This document shows positions 8,601 through 22,600 of a stretch of DNA of 64,000 nucleotides, one piece after another. Made by a program: the position numbers and the translations under genes. The notes under the pieces were generated by a model, which was not told the origin of the DNA, made no database searches, and saw only the letters and a list, made by a program, of their open reading frames with translations. Source of the DNA: Petrolisthes cinctipes (Eukaryota > Arthropoda > Malacostraca > Decapoda > Porcellanidae); the NCBI GenBank assembly GCA_033782935.1, contig JAWQEG010000292.1, positions 554,001-618,000 of the forward strand. The letters run 5' to 3'. Each line of letters opens with the position of its first letter. Positions within the stretch are counted from its first letter, which is position 1.

Positions 8601-10259
8601 TTATATCTCAAATTCAGGCTCAAAACACCCGAAAATTCAATATTTTGGGGTCCCAGAAGCAATCTGTACATGCCTACAAAATGCTAGAATATTTTCAAAA
8701 TATAGGCTAAAAACATGCTAAAAATCGACATTTTAGGTGCCAAAAAATCGATATCTCAAATTCAGTCCCAAAACACCCGAAAATTCGATATTTAGAGGTC
8801 CCAGAAGGTATCTGTACATGCCTACTCCGTGTTAGAGTATTTTCAAAATACAGGCCAAAAACATACTGAAAATCGATCTTTTAGGTGCCAAAAAGTCGAT
8901 ATGTGCATGCATCTTCTGTACCCGTTTATATCTCAAATTCTGGCCCTAACACCCGAAAATTCGATATTTTGGGGTCCCAGAAGCGATCTGTACATGCTTA
9001 CTCCGTGTTAGAGTATTTTCATAATACAGGCCAAAAACATGCTAAAAATCGATATTTTTGGTGCCCAAAGTCAATATGTGCATGTATCTTCTGTACCCGT
9101 TTATATCTCAAATTCAGGTTAAAAACACCCGAAAATTCAATATTTTGGGGTCCCAGAAGCAATCTGTACATGCCTACTCAGTGCTAGAATATTTTCAAAA
9201 TATAGGCTAAAAACATGCTAAAAAACGACATTTTAGGTGCCAAAAAATCGATATCTCAAATTCAGTCCCAAAACACCCGAAAATTCGATATTTAGAGGTA
9301 CCAGATGGTATCTGTACATGCCTACTCCGTGTTAGAGTATTTTCAAAATACATGCCAAAAACATACTGAAAATCGATCTTTTAGTTGCCCAAAAGTCGAT
9401 ATGTGCATGCATCTTCTGTACCCGTTTATATCTCAAATTCTGGCCCTAAACACCCGAAAATTCGATATTTTGGGGTCCCAGAAGCGATCTGTACATGCCT
9501 ACACAGTGCTAGAGTATTTTCAAATTTCATGCCCAAAACATGCTGAAAATCGATGTTTTTGGTGCCCAAAGTCAATATGTGCATGTATCTTCTGTACCCG
9601 TTTATATCACAAATTCAGGCTCAAAACACCCGAAAATTCAATATTTTGGGGTCCCAGAAGCAATCTGTACATGCCTACTCAGTGCTAGAATATTTTCAAA
9701 ATATAGGCTAAAAACATGCTAAAAATCGATCTTTTAGGTGCCAAAAAGTCGATATCTCAAATTCAGTCCCAAAACACCCGAAAATTCGATATTTAGGGGT
9801 CCCAGAAGCGATCTGTACATGCCTACTCCGTGTTAGAGTATTTTCAAAATACATGCTCAAAACATACTGAAAATCGATCTTTTAGGTGCACAAAAGTCGA
9901 TATGTGCATGCATCTTCAGTACCCGTTTATATCTCAAATTCAGGCTCAAAACACCCGAAAATTCAATATTTTGGGGTCCCAGAAGCGATCTGTAATGCCT
10001 ACTCCGTGTTAGAGTATTTTCAAAATTCAGGCCAAAAACATGCTGAAAATCGATATTTTTTGTGCCCAAAGTCAATATGTGCATGTATCTTCTGTACCCG
10101 TTTATATCTCAAATTCAGGCTCAAAACACCCGAAAATTCAATACTTTGGTTTCCCAGAAGCAATCTGTACATGCCTACTCAGTGCTAGAATATTTTCAAA
10201 ATATAGGCTAAAAACATGCTAAAAATCGATCTTTTAGGTGCCAAAAAGTCGATATCTCA

Positions 10260-13200
10260 AATTCAGTCCCAAAACACCCGAAAATTCGATATTTAGAGGT
10301 CCCAGAAGGTATCTGTACATGCCTTCTCCGTGTTAGAGTATTTTCAAAATACAGGCCAAAAACATACTGAAAATCGATCTTTTAGGTGCCCAAAAGTCGA
10401 TATGTGCATGCATCTTCTGTACCCGTTTATATCTCAAATTCAGGCTCAAAACACCTGAAAATTCAATATTTTGGGGTCCCAGAAGCAATCTGTACATGCT
10501 TACTCAGTGTTAGAGTATTTTCAAAATACAGGCCCAAAACATGCTGAAAATCGATATTTTAGATGCCCAAAGTCAATATGTGCATGTATCTTCTGTACCC
10601 GTTTATATCTCAAATTCAGGCTCAAAACACCCGAAAATTCAATATTTTGGGGTCCCAGAAGCAATCTGTACATGCCTACAAAATGCTAGAATATTTTCAA
10701 AATATAGGCTAAAAACATGCTAAAAATCGACATTTTAGGTGCCAAAAAATCGATATCTCAAATTCAGTCCGAAAACACCCGAAAATTCGATATTTAGAGG
10801 TCCCAGAAGGTATCTGTACATGCCTACTCCGTGTTAGAGTATTTTCAAAATACAGGCCAAAAACATACTGAAAATCGATCTTTTAGGTGCCCAAAAGTCG
10901 ATATGTTCATGCATCTTCTGTACCCGTTTATATCTCAAATTCTAGCCCTAACACCCGAAAATTCGATATTTTGGGGTCCCAGAAGCAATCTGTACATGCC
11001 TACTCAGTGTTAGAGTATTTTCAAAATACATGCTCAAAACATACTGAAAATCGATCTTTTAGGTGCACAAAAGTCGATATGTGCATGCATCTTCAGTACC
11101 CGTTTATATCTCAAATTCAGGCTCAAAACACCCGAAAATTCAATATTTTGGGGTCCCAGAAGGTATCTGTACATGCCTACTCCGTGTTAGAGTATTTTCA
11201 AAATTCAGGCCCAAAACATGCTGAAAATCGATATTTTTGGTGCCAAAAGTCAATATGTGCATGTATCTTCTGTACCCGTTTATATCTCAAATTCAGGCTC
11301 AAAACACCCGAAACCTCAATCTTTTGGGGTCCCAGAAGCAATCTGTACATGCCTACTCAGTGCTAGAATATTTTCAAAATATAGGCTAAAAACATGCTAA
11401 AAATCGATCTTTTAGGTGCCAAAAAGTAGATATCTCAAATTCAGTCCCAAAACACCCGAAAATTCGATATTTAGGGGTCCCAGAAGCGATCTGTACATGC
11501 CTACTCCGTGTTAGAGTATTTTCAAAATACATGCTCAAAACATACTGAAAATCGATCTTTTAGGTGCACAAAAGTCGATATGTGCATGCATCTTCAGTAC
11601 CCGTTTATATCTCAAATTCAGGCTCAAAACACCCGAAAATTCAATATTTTGGGGTCCCAGAAGCAATCTGTACATGCCTACTCAGTGTTAGAGTATTTTC
11701 ATAATACAGGCCCAAAACATGCTGAAAATCGATATTTTAGATGCCCAAAGTCAATATGTGCATGTATCTTCTGTACCCGTTTATATCTCAAATTCAGGCT
11801 CAAAACACCCGAAAATTTAATATTTTGGGGTCCCAGAAGCAATCTGTACATGCCTACACAGTGCTAGAATATTTTCAAAATATAGGCTAAAAACATGCTA
11901 AAAATCGACATTTTAGGTGCCTAAAAATCGATATCTCAATTTCAGTCCCAAAACACCCGAAAATTCGATATTTAGAGATCCCAGAAGGTATCTGTACATG
12001 CCTACTCCGTGTTAGAGTATTTTCAAAATACAGACCAAAAACATACTAAAAAATCGATCTTTTAGGTGCCCAAAAGTCGATATGTGCCTGCATCTTCTGT
12101 ACCCGTTTATATCTCAAATTCTGGCCCTAAACACCCGAAAATTCGATATTTTGGGGTCCCAGAAGCGATCTGTACATGCCTACTCCTTGTTATAGTATTT
12201 TCAAAATTCAGGCCCAAAACATGCTGAAAATCGATATTTTTGGTGCCAAAAGTCAATATGTGCATGTATCTTCTGTACCCGTTTATATCTCAAATTCAGG
12301 CTCAAAACACCCGAAACCTCAATCTTTTGGGGTCCCAGAAGCAATCTGTACATGCCTACTCAGTGCTAGAATATTTTCAAAATATAGGCTAAAAACATGC
12401 TAAAAATCGATCTTTTAGGTGCCAAAAAGTAGATATCTCAAATTCAGTCCCAAAACACCCGAAAATTCGATATTTAGGGGTCCCAGAAGGTATCTGTACA
12501 TGCCTACTCCGTGTTAGAGTATTTTCAAAATACATGCTCAAAACATACTGAAAATCGATCTTTTAGGTGCACAAAAGTCGATATGTGCATGCATCTTCAG
12601 TACCCGTTTATATCTCAAATTCAGGCTCAAAACACCCGAAAATTCAATATTTTGGGGTCCCAGAAGCAATCTGTACATGCCTACTCAGTGTTAGAGTATT
12701 TTCATAATACAGGCCCAAAACATGCTGAAAATCGATATTTTAGATGCCCAAAGTCAATATGTGCATGTATCTTCTGTACCCGTTTATATCTCAAATTCAG
12801 GCTCAAAACACCCGAAAATTCAATATTTTGGGGTCCCAGAAGCAATCTGTAAATGCCTACACAGTGCTAGAATATTTTCAAAATATAGGCTAAAAACATG
12901 CTAAAAATCGACATTTTAGGTGCCAAAAAATCGATATCTCAAATTCAGTCCCAAAACACCCGAAAATTCGATATTTAGAGGTCCCAGAAGGTATCTGTAC
13001 ATGCCTACTCCGTGTTAGAGTATTTTCAAAATACAGGCCAAAAACATACTGAAAATCGATCTTTTAGGTGCCCAAAAGTCGATATGTGCATGCATCTTCA
13101 GTATCCGTTTATATCTCAAATTCAGGCTCAAAACACCCGAAAATTCAATATTTTGGGGTCCCAGAAGCAATCTGTACATGCCTACTCAGTTTTAGAGTAT

Positions 13201-15480
13201 TTTCAAAATACAGGCCCAAAACATGCTGAAAATCGATATTTTAGATGCCCAAAGTCAATATGTGCATGTATCTTCTGTACACGTTTATATCTCAAATTCA
13301 GGCTCAAAACACCCGAAAATTCAATATTTTGGGGTCCCAGAAGCAATCTGTACATGCCTACACAATGCTAGAATATTTTCAAAATATAGGCTAAAAACAT
13401 GCTAAAAAACGACATTTTAGGTGCCAAAAAATCGATATCTCAAATTCAGTCCCAAAACACCCGAAAATTCGATATTTAGAGGTCCCAGAAGGTATCTGTA
13501 CATGCCAACTCCGTGTTAGAGTATTTTCAAAATACAGGCCAAAAACATACTGAAAATCGATCTTTTAGGTGCCCAAAAGTCGATATGTGCATGCATCTTC
13601 TGTACCCATTTATATCTCAAATTCTGGCCCTAAACACCCGAAAATTCGATATTTTGGGGTCCCAGAAGCGATCTGTACATGCCTATTCCTTGTTAGAGTA
13701 TTTTCAAAATTCAGGCCCAAAACAGGCCTAAAATCGATATTTTTGGTGCCCAAAGTCAATATGTGCATGTATCTTCTGTACCCGTTTATATCACAAATTA
13801 AGGCTCAAAACACCCGAAAATTCAATATTTTGGGGTCCCAGAAGCAATCTATACATGCCTACTCAGTGCTAGAATATTTTCAAAATATAGGCTAAAAACA
13901 TGCTAAAAATCGATCTTTTAGGTGCCAAAAAGTCGATATCTCAAATTCAGTCCCAAAACACCCGAAAATTCGATATTTAGGGGTTCCAGAAGCGATCTGT
14001 ACATGCCTTCTCGGTGTTAGAGTATTTTCAAAATACATGCTCAAAACATACTGAAAATCGATCTTTTAGCTGCACAAAAGTCGATATGTTCATGCATCTT
14101 CAGTACCCGTTTATATCTCAAATTCAGGCTCAAAACACCCGAAAATTCAATGTTTTGGGGTCCCAGAAGCAATCTGTACATGCCTACACAGTGCTAGAAT
14201 ATTTTCAAAATATAGGCTAAAAACATGCTAAAAATCGACATTTTAGTTGCCAAAAAATCGATATCTCAAATTCAGTCCCAAAACACCCGAAAATTCGATA
14301 TTTAGAGGTCCCAGAAGGTATCTGTACATGCCTACTCCGTGTTAGAGTATTTTCAAATTACAGGCCAAAAACATACTGAAAATCGATCTTTTAGGTGCCC
14401 AAAAGTCGATATGTGCATGCATCTTCTGTACCCGTTTATATCTCAAATTCAGGCACAAAACACCCGAAAATCCAATACTTTGGGTTCCCAGAAGCAATCT
14501 GTACATGCCTACTCAGTGCTAGAATATTTTCAAAATATAGGCTAAAAACATGCTAAAAATCGACATTTTAGGTGCCAAAAAATTAATATCTCAAATTCAG
14601 TCCCAAAACACCCGAAAATTCGATATTTAGAGGTCCCAGAAGGTATCTGTACATGCCTTCTCCGTGTTAGAGTATTTTCAAAATACAGGCCAAAAACATA
14701 CTGAAAATCGATCTTTTAGGTGCTTAAAAGTCGATATGTGCATGCATCTTCTGTACCCGTTTATATCTCAAATTCAGGCTCAAAACACCTGAAAATTCAA
14801 TATTTTGGGGTCCCAGAAGCAATCTGTACATGCTTACTCAGTGTTAGAGTATTTTCAAAATACAGGCCCAAAACATGCTGAAAATCGATATTTTAGATGC
14901 CCAAAGTCAATATGTGCATGTATCTTCTGTACCCGTTTATATCTCAAATTCAGGCTCAAAACACCCGAAAATTCAATATTTTGGGGTCCCAGAAGCAATC
15001 TGTACATGCCTACAAAATGCTAGAATATTTTCAAAATATAGGCTAAAAACATGCTAAAAATCGACATTTTAGGTGCCAAAAATCGATATCTCAAATTCAG
15101 TCCCAAAACACCCGAAAATTCGATATTTAGAGGTCCCAGAAGGTATCTGTACATGCCTACTCCGTGTTAGAGTATTTTCAAAATACAGGCCAAAAACATA
15201 CTGAAAATCGATCTTTTAGGTGCCCAAAAGTCGATATGTTCATGCATCTTCTGTACCCGTTTATACCTCAAATTCTAGCCCTAACACCCGAAAATTCGAT
15301 ATTTTGGGGTCCCAGAAGCAATCTGTACATGCCTACTCAGTGTTAGAGTATTTTCAAAATACATGCTCAAAACATACTGAAAATCGATCTTTTAGGTGCA
15401 CAAAAGTCGATATGTGCATGCATCTTCAGTACCCGTTTATATCTCAAATTCAGGCTCAAAACACCCGAAAATTCAATATT
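10260..15480 (+). repeat. 4,333 bp-spaced duplication (10.26-11.15 and 14.60-15.48 kb)
   Basis: Units 10314 and 10815 correspond to 14648 and 15148, sharing aacacctgaaaattc, ctacaaaatgctag, attctagccctaacacc and the A-A' adjacency that makes tetramers. The offset drops from 4,334 to 4,333 because the second copy lost one base (gccaaaaatcgatatc). Confidence 0.75.
11190..12995 (+). repeat. 1,003 bp duplication in zone II
   Basis: From about 11190 to 11990 the sequence matches 12193-12993 at an offset of 1,003 bp, two trimers plus one base. Markers are ggtgccaaaagtcaat, gaaacctcaatctttt, gtagatatctc and cataatacaggccc. It is a local hexamer-scale copying event. Confidence 0.75.
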
Positions 15481-17357
15481 TTGGGGTCCCAGAAGCAATC
15501 TGTACATGCTTACTCAGTGTTAGAGTATTTTCAAAATACAGGCCCAAAACATGCTGAAAATCGATATTTTAGATGCCCAAAGTCAATATGTGCATGTATC
15601 TTCTGTACCCGTTTATATCTCAAATTCAGGCTCAAAACACCCGAAAATTTAATATTTTGGGGTCCCAGAAGCAATCTGTACATGCCTACACAGTGCTAGA
15701 ATATTTTCAAAATATAGGCTAAAAACATGCTAAAAATCGACATATTAGGTGCCTAAAAATCGATATCTCAATTTCAGTCCCAAAACACCCGAAAATTCGA
15801 TATTTAGAGATCCCAGAAGGTATCTGTACATGCCTACTCCGTGTTAGAGTATTTTCAAAATACAGGCCAAAAACATACTAAAAAATCGATCTTTTAGGTG
15901 CCCAAAAGTCGATATGTGCCTGCATCTTCTGTACCCGTTTATATCTCAAATTCTGGCCCTAAACACCCGAAAATTCGATATTTTGGGGTCCCAGAAGCGA
16001 TCTGTACATGCCTACTCCGTGTTAGAGTATTTTCAAAATACATGCTCAAAACATACTGAAAATCGATCTTTTAGGTGCACAAAAGTCGATATGTGCATGC
16101 ATCTTCAGTACCCGTTTATATCTCAAATTCAGGCTCAAAACACCCGAAAATTCAATATTTTGGAGTCCCAGAAGCAATCTGTACATGCCTACTCAGTGTT
16201 AGAGTATTTTCATAATACAGGCCCAAAACATGCTGAAAATCGATATTTTAGATGCCCAAAGTCAATATGTGCATGTATCTTCTGTACCCGTTTATATCTC
16301 AAATTCAGGCTCAAAACACCCGAAAATTCAATATTTTGGGGTCCCAGAAGCAATCTGTACATGCCTACACAATGCTAGAATATTTTCAAAATATAGGCTA
16401 AAAACATGCTAAAAATCGACATTTTAGGTGCCAAAAAATCGGTATCTCAAATTCAGTCCCAAAACACCCGAAAATTCGATATTTAGAGGTCCCAGAAGGT
16501 ATCTGTACATGCCAACTCCGTGTTAGAGTATTTTCAAAATACAGGCCAAAAACATACTGAAAATCGATCTTTTAGGTGCCCAAAAGTCGATATGTGCATG
16601 CATCTTCTGTACCCGTTTATATCTCAAATTCTGGCCCTAAACACCCGAAAATTCGATATTTTGGGGTCCCAGAAGCGATCTGTACATGCCTACTCCTTGT
16701 TAGAGTATTTTCAAAATTCAGGCCCAAAACAGGCTGAAAATCGATATTTTTGGTGCCCAAAGTCAATATGTGCATGTATCTTCTGTACCCGTTTATATCT
16801 CAAATTCAGGCTCAAAACACCCGAAAATTCAATATTTTGGGGTCCCAGAAGCAATCTATACATGCCTACTCAGTGCTAGAATATTTTCAAAATATAGGCT
16901 AAAAACATGCTAAAAATCGATCTTTTAGGTGCCAAAAAGTCGATATCTCAAATTCAATCCCAAAACACCCGAAAATTCGATATTTAGGGTTTCCAGAAGC
17001 GATCTGTACATGCCTACTCCGTGTTAGAGTATTTTCAAAATACATGCTCAAAACATACTGAAAATCGATCTTTTAGGTGCACAAAATTCGATATGTTCAT
17101 GCATCTTCAGTACCCGTTTATATCTCAAATTCAGGCTCAAAACACCCGAAAATTCAATATTTTGGGGTCCCAGAAGCAATCTGTACATGCCTACTCAGTG
17201 TTAGAGTATTTTCAAAATACAGGCCCAAAACATGCTGAAAATCGATATTTTAGATGCCCAAAGTCAATATGTGCATGTATCTTCTGTACCCGTTTATATC
17301 TCAAATTCAGGCTCAAAACACCCGAAAATTCAATATTTTGGGGTCCCAGAAGCAATC

Positions 17358-17533
17358 TGTACATGCCTAGTCAGTGTTAGAGTATTTTCATAATACAGGC
17401 CCAAAACATGCTGAAAATCGATATTTTAGATGCCCAAAGTCGATATGTGCATGCATCTTCAGTACCCGTTTATATCTCAAATTCAGGCTCAAAACACCCG
17501 AAAATTCAATATTTTGGGGTCCCAGAAGCAATC
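17358..17533 (+). repeat. Chimeric monomer B'/A', 176 bp
   Basis: The left half is B' (cataatacaggcccaaaac, attttagatgcccaaag); the right half switches to A' (gtcgatatgtgcatgcatc, ttcagtacccg). The switch lies between gatgcccaaag and gtcgatatg. The same chimera recurs in the units at 19507, 21510, 22512, 24515 and 27020, so it arose once and was then amplified. This copy and the one in the 22512 unit share a rare ctagtcag opening. Confidence 0.82.
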
Positions 17534-18682
17534 TGTACATGCCTACACAATGCTAGAATATTTTCAAAATATAGGCTAAAAACATGCTAAAAAACGACAT
17601 TTTAGGTGCCAAAAAATCGATATCTCAAATTCAGTCCCAAAACACCCGAAAATTCGATATTTAGAGGTCCCAGAAGGTATCTGTACATGCCTACTCCGTG
17701 TTAGAGTATTTTCAAAATACAGGCCAAAAACATACTGAAAATCGATCTTTTAGTTGCCCAAAAGTCGATATGTGCATGCATCTTCTGTACCCGTTTATAT
17801 CTCAAATTCTGGCCCTAAACACCCGAAAATTCGATATTTTGGGGTCCCAGAAGCGATTTGTACATGCCTACACAGTGCTAGAGTATTTTCAAAAATAATG
17901 CCCAAAACATGCTGAAAATCGATGTTTTTGGTGCCCAAAGTCAATATGTGCATGTATCTTCTGTACCCGTTTATATCACAAATTCAGGCTCAAAACACCC
18001 GAAAATTCAATATTTTGGGGTCCCAGAAGCAATCTGTACATGCCTACTCAGTGCTAGAATATTTTCAAAATATAGGCTAAAAACATGCTAAAAATCGATC
18101 TTTTAGGTGCCAAAAAGTCGATATCTCAAATTCAGTCCCAAAACACCCGACAATTCGATATTTAGGGGTCCCAGAAGCGATCTGTACATGCCTACTCCGT
18201 GTTAGAGTATTTTCAAAATACATGCTCAAAACATACTGAAAATCGATCTTTTAGGTGCACAAAAGTCGATATGTGCATGCATCTTCAGTACCCGTTTATA
18301 TCTCAAATTCAGGCTCAAAACACCTGAAAATTCAATATTTTGGGGTCCAGAAGCAATCTGTACATTCTTACTCAGTTTTAGAGTATTTTCAAAATACAGG
18401 CCCAAAACATGCTGAAAATCGATATTTTAGATGCCCAAAGTCAATATGTGCATGTATCTTCTGTACCCGTTTATATCTCAAATTCAGGCTCAAAACACCC
18501 GAAAATTCAATATTTTGGGGTCCCAGAAGCAATCTGTACATGCCTACACAGTGCTAGAATATTTTCAAAATATAGGCTAAAAACATACTAAAAATCGACA
18601 TTTTAGGTGCCAGAAAATCGATATCTCAAATTCAGTCCCAAAACACCCGAAAATTCGATATTTAGAGGTCCCAGAAGGTATC

Positions 18683-19506
18683 TGTACATGCCTACTCCGT
18701 GTTAGAGTATTTTCAAAATACAGGCCAAAAACATACTGAAAATCGATCTTTTAGGTGCCAAAAAGTCGATATGTGCATGCATCTTCTGTACCCGTTTATA
18801 TCTCAAATTCTGGCCCTAACACCCGAAAATTCGATATTTTGGGGTCCCAGAAGCGATCTGTACGTGCCTACGCCGTGTTAGAGTATTTTCAAAATACAGG
18901 CCAAAAACATGCTAAAAATCGATATTTTTTGTGCCCAAAGTCAATATGTGCATGTATCTTCTGTACCCGTTTATATCTCAAATTCAGGTTAAAAACACTC
19001 GAAAATTCAATATTTTGGGGTCCCAGAAGCAATCTGTACATGCCTACTCAGTGCTAGAATATTTTCAAAATATAGGCTAAAAACATGCTAAAAATCGATC
19101 TTTTAGGTGCCAAAAAGTCGATATCTCAAATTCAGGCTCAAAACAACAGAAAATTCGATATTTTGGGGTCCCAGAAGCAATCTGTACATGCCTACACAGT
19201 GCTAGAATATTTTCAAAATATAGGCCCATAACATGCTGAAAATCGATATTTTAGATGCCCAAAGTCAATATGGGCATGTATCTTCTGTACCCGTTTATAT
19301 CTCAAATTCAGGCTCAAAACACCCGAAAATTCAATATTTTGGGGTCCCAGAAGCAATCTGTACATGCCTACTTAGTGTTAGAATATTTTCAAAATATAGG
19401 CTAAAAACATGCTAAAAATCGATCTTTAAGGTGCCAAAAAGTCGATATCTCAAATTCAGTCCCAAAACACCCGAAAATTCGATATTTAGGGGTCCCAGAA
19501 TAGATC
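18683..19506 (+). repeat. Pentameric unit A-A/B-C/A'-B''-C
   Basis: Monomers start at 18683, 18859, 19035, 19183 and 19359. The 148 bp monomer at 19035 has the C deletion but an A'/B-type right end (caggctcaaaacaacag), so it does not close the unit, and a B'' follows. Its tgtacg start at 18859 and ctacgccgtg are private changes. Confidence 0.8.
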
Positions 19507-19689
19507 TGTACATGCCTACTCCGTGTTAGAGTATTTTCAAAATACATGCTCAAAACATACTGAAAATCGATCTTTTAGGTGAACAAAAGTCGATATGTGC
19601 ATGCATCTTCAGTACCCGTTTATATCTCAAATTCAGGCTCAAAACACCCGAAAATTCATTATTTTGGGGTCCCAGAAGCAATCTGTACA

Positions 19690-22600
19690 TGCCTACTCAG
19701 TGTTAGAGTATTTTCATAATACAGGCCCAAAACATGCTGAAAATCGATATTTTAGATGCCCAAAGTCGATATGTGCATGCATCTTCAGTACCCGTTTATA
19801 TCTCAAATTCAGGCTCAAAACACCCGAAAATTCAATATTTTGGGGTCCCAGAAGCAATCTGTACATGCCTACACAATGCTAGAATATTTTCAAAATATAG
19901 GCTAAAAACATGCTAAAAAACGACATTTTAGGTGCCAAAAAATCGATATCTCAAATTCAGTCCCAAAACACCCGAAAATTCGATATTTAGAGGTCCCAGA
20001 AGGTATCTGTACATGCCTACTCCATGTTAGAGTATTTTCAAAATACAGGCCAAAAACATACTGAAAATCGATCTTTTAGTTGCCCAAAAGTCGATATGTG
20101 CATGCATCTTCTGTACCCGTTTATATCTCAAATTCTGGCCCTAAACACCCGAAAATTCGATATTTTGGGGTCCCAGAAGCGATTTGTACATGCCTACACA
20201 GTGCTATAGTATTTTCAAAATTAATGCCCAAAACATGCTGAAAATCGATGTTTTTGGTGCCCAATGTCAATATGTGCATGTATCTTCTGTACCCGTTTAT
20301 ATCACAAATTCAGGCTCAAAACACCCGAAAATTCAATATTTTGGGGTCCCAGAAGCAATCTGTACATGCCTACTCAGTGCTAGAATATTTTCAAAATATA
20401 GGCTAAAAACATGCTAAAAATCGATCTTTTAGGTGCCAAAAAGTCGATATCTCAAATTCAGTCCCAAAACACCCGACAATTCGATATTTAGGGGTCCCAG
20501 AAGCGATCTGTACATGCCTACTCCGTGTTAGAGTATTTTCAAAATACATGCTCAAAACATACTGAAAATCGATCTTTTAGGTGCACAAAAGTCGATATGT
20601 GCATGCATCTTCAGTACCCGTTTATATCTCAAATTCAGGCTCAAAACACCCGAAAATTCAATATTTTGGGGTCCCAGAAGGTATCTGTACATGCCTACTC
20701 TGTGTTAGAGTATTTTCAAAATTCAGGCCCAAAACATGCTGAAAATCGATATTTTTGGAGCCCAAAGTCAATATGTGCATGTATCTTCTGTACCCGTTTA
20801 TATCTCAAATTCAGGCTCAAAACACCCGAAAATTCAATATTTTGGGTCCCAGAAGCAATCTGTACATGCCTACACAATGCTAGAATATTTTCAAAATATA
20901 GGCTAAAAACATGCTAAAAATCGACATTTTAGGTGCCAAAAAATCGATATCTCAAATTCAGTCCCAAAACACCCGAAAATTCGATATTTAGAGGTCCCAG
21001 AAGGTATCTGTACATGCCAACTCCGTGTTAGAGTATTTTCAAAATACAGGCCAAAAACATACTGATAATCGATCTTTTAGGTGCCCAAAAGTCGATATGT
21101 GCATGCATCTTCTGTACCCGTTTATATCTCAAATTCTGGCCCTAAACACCCGAAAATTCGATATTTTGGGGTCCCAGAAGCGATCTGTACATGCCTACTC
21201 CTTGTTAGAGTATTTTCAAAATTCAGGCCCAAAATAGGCTGAAAATCGATATTTTTGGTGACAAAAGTCAATATGTGCATGTATCTTCTGTACCCGTTTA
21301 TATCTCAAATTCAGGCTCAAAACACCCGAAACCTCAATATTTTGGGGTCCCAGAAGCAATCTGTACATGCCTACTCAGTGCTAGAATATTTTCAAAATAT
21401 AGGCTAAAAACATGCTAAAAATCGATCTTTTAGGTGCCAAAAAGTAGATATCTCAAATTCAGTCCCAAAACACCCGAAAATTCGATATTTAGGGGTCCCA
21501 GAAGCGATCTGTACATGCCTACTCCGTGTTAGAGTATTTTCAAAATACATGCTCAAAACATACTGAAAATCGATCTTTTAGGTGCACAAAAGTCGATATG
21601 TGCATGCATCTTCAGTACCCGTTTATATCTCAAATTCAGGCTCAAAACACCCGAAAATTCAATATTTTGGGGTCCCAGAAGCAATCTGTACATGCCTACT
21701 CAGTGTTAGAGTATTTTCATAATACAGGCCCAAAACATGCTGAAAATCGATATTTTAGATGCCCAAAGTCGATATGTGCATGCATCTTCAGTACCCGTTT
21801 ATATCTCAAATTCAGGCTCAAAACACCCGAAAATTCAATATTTTGGGGTCCCAGAAGCAATCTGTACATGCCTACACAATGCTAGAATATTTTCAAAATA
21901 TAGGCTAAAAACATGCTAAAAAACGACATTTTAGGTGCCAAAAAATCGATATCTCAAATTCAGTCCCAAAACACCCGAAAATTCGATATTTAGAGGTCCC
22001 AGAAGGTATCTGTACATGCCTACTCCGTGTTAGAGTATTTTCAAAATACAGGCCAAAAACATACTGAAAATCGATCTTTTAGTTGCCCAAAAGTCGATAT
22101 GTGCATGCATCTTCTGTACCCGTTTATATCTCAAATTCTGGCCCTAAACACCCGAAAATTCGATATTTTGGGGTCCCAGAAGCGATTTGTACATGCCTAC
22201 ACAGTGCTAGAGTATTTTCAAAATTAATGCCTAAAACATGCTGAAAATCGATGTTTTTGGTGCCCAAAGTCAATATGTGCATGTATCTTCTGTACCCGTT
22301 TATATCACAAATTCAGGCTCAAAACACCCGAAAATTCAATATTTTGGGGTCCCAGAAGCAATCTGTACATGCCTACTCAGTGCTAGAATATTTTCAAAAT
22401 ATAGGCTAAAAACATGCTACAAATCGATCTTTTAGGTGCCAAAAAGTAGATATCTCAAATTCAGTCCCAAAACACTCGAAAATTCGATATTTAGGGGTCC
22501 CAGAAGCGATCTGTACATGCCTACTCCGTGTTAGAGTATTTTCAAAATACATGCTCAAAACATACTGAAAATCGATCTTTTAGGTGCACAAAAGTCGATA

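Larger units (their letters stand above)
1..10045 (+). repeat. Array zone I, built on a 4,478 bp tandem duplication
   Basis: HOR units start at 32, 533, 1034, 1520, 1845, 2346, 2847, 3333, 3834, 4335, 4835, 5336, 5998, 6323, 6824, 7325, 7811, 8312, 8813, 9313 and 9814. Bases 1-31 are the end of a preceding C2 monomer. Units at 1520 and 5998 are A'-C dimers (325 bp); 1034, 2847 and 7325 are 486 bp; 5336 is a 662 bp tetramer at the duplication junction. Most of the others are A-B-C trimers. Confidence 0.9.
1090..10045 (+). repeat. 4,478 bp tandem duplication
   Basis: Copy 1 spans about 1090-5567 and copy 2 about 5568-10045. Every rare state of copy 1 reappears 4,478 bp later: the dimer, the 486 bp units, the A/B chimera and the taccagatgg change. 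Copies differ at a few sites, for example cacagtgctag near 4200 against caaaatgctag near 8678. The breakpoint lies in ctgaaaatcgat, shared by A and B, and left the chimeric monomer at 5513-5688. Confidence 0.9.
10046..19690 (+). repeat. Array zone II, mixed trimers and tetramers
   Basis: Units start at 10314, 10815, 11492, 11993, 12495, 12996, 13497, 13998, 14323, 14648, 15148, 15825, 16504, 17005, 17682, 18183, 18683 and 19507. Units 10815, 15148, 15825 and 17005 are tetramers (677-679 bp): A-A'-B-C in the first, A-A'-B'-C in the next two, and A'-B'-B'/A'-C in the last. Units 13998 and 14323 are dimers, and 18683 is a pentamer. This is the most heterogeneous zone of the first half, with many single-copy substitutions. 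Confidence 0.88.
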
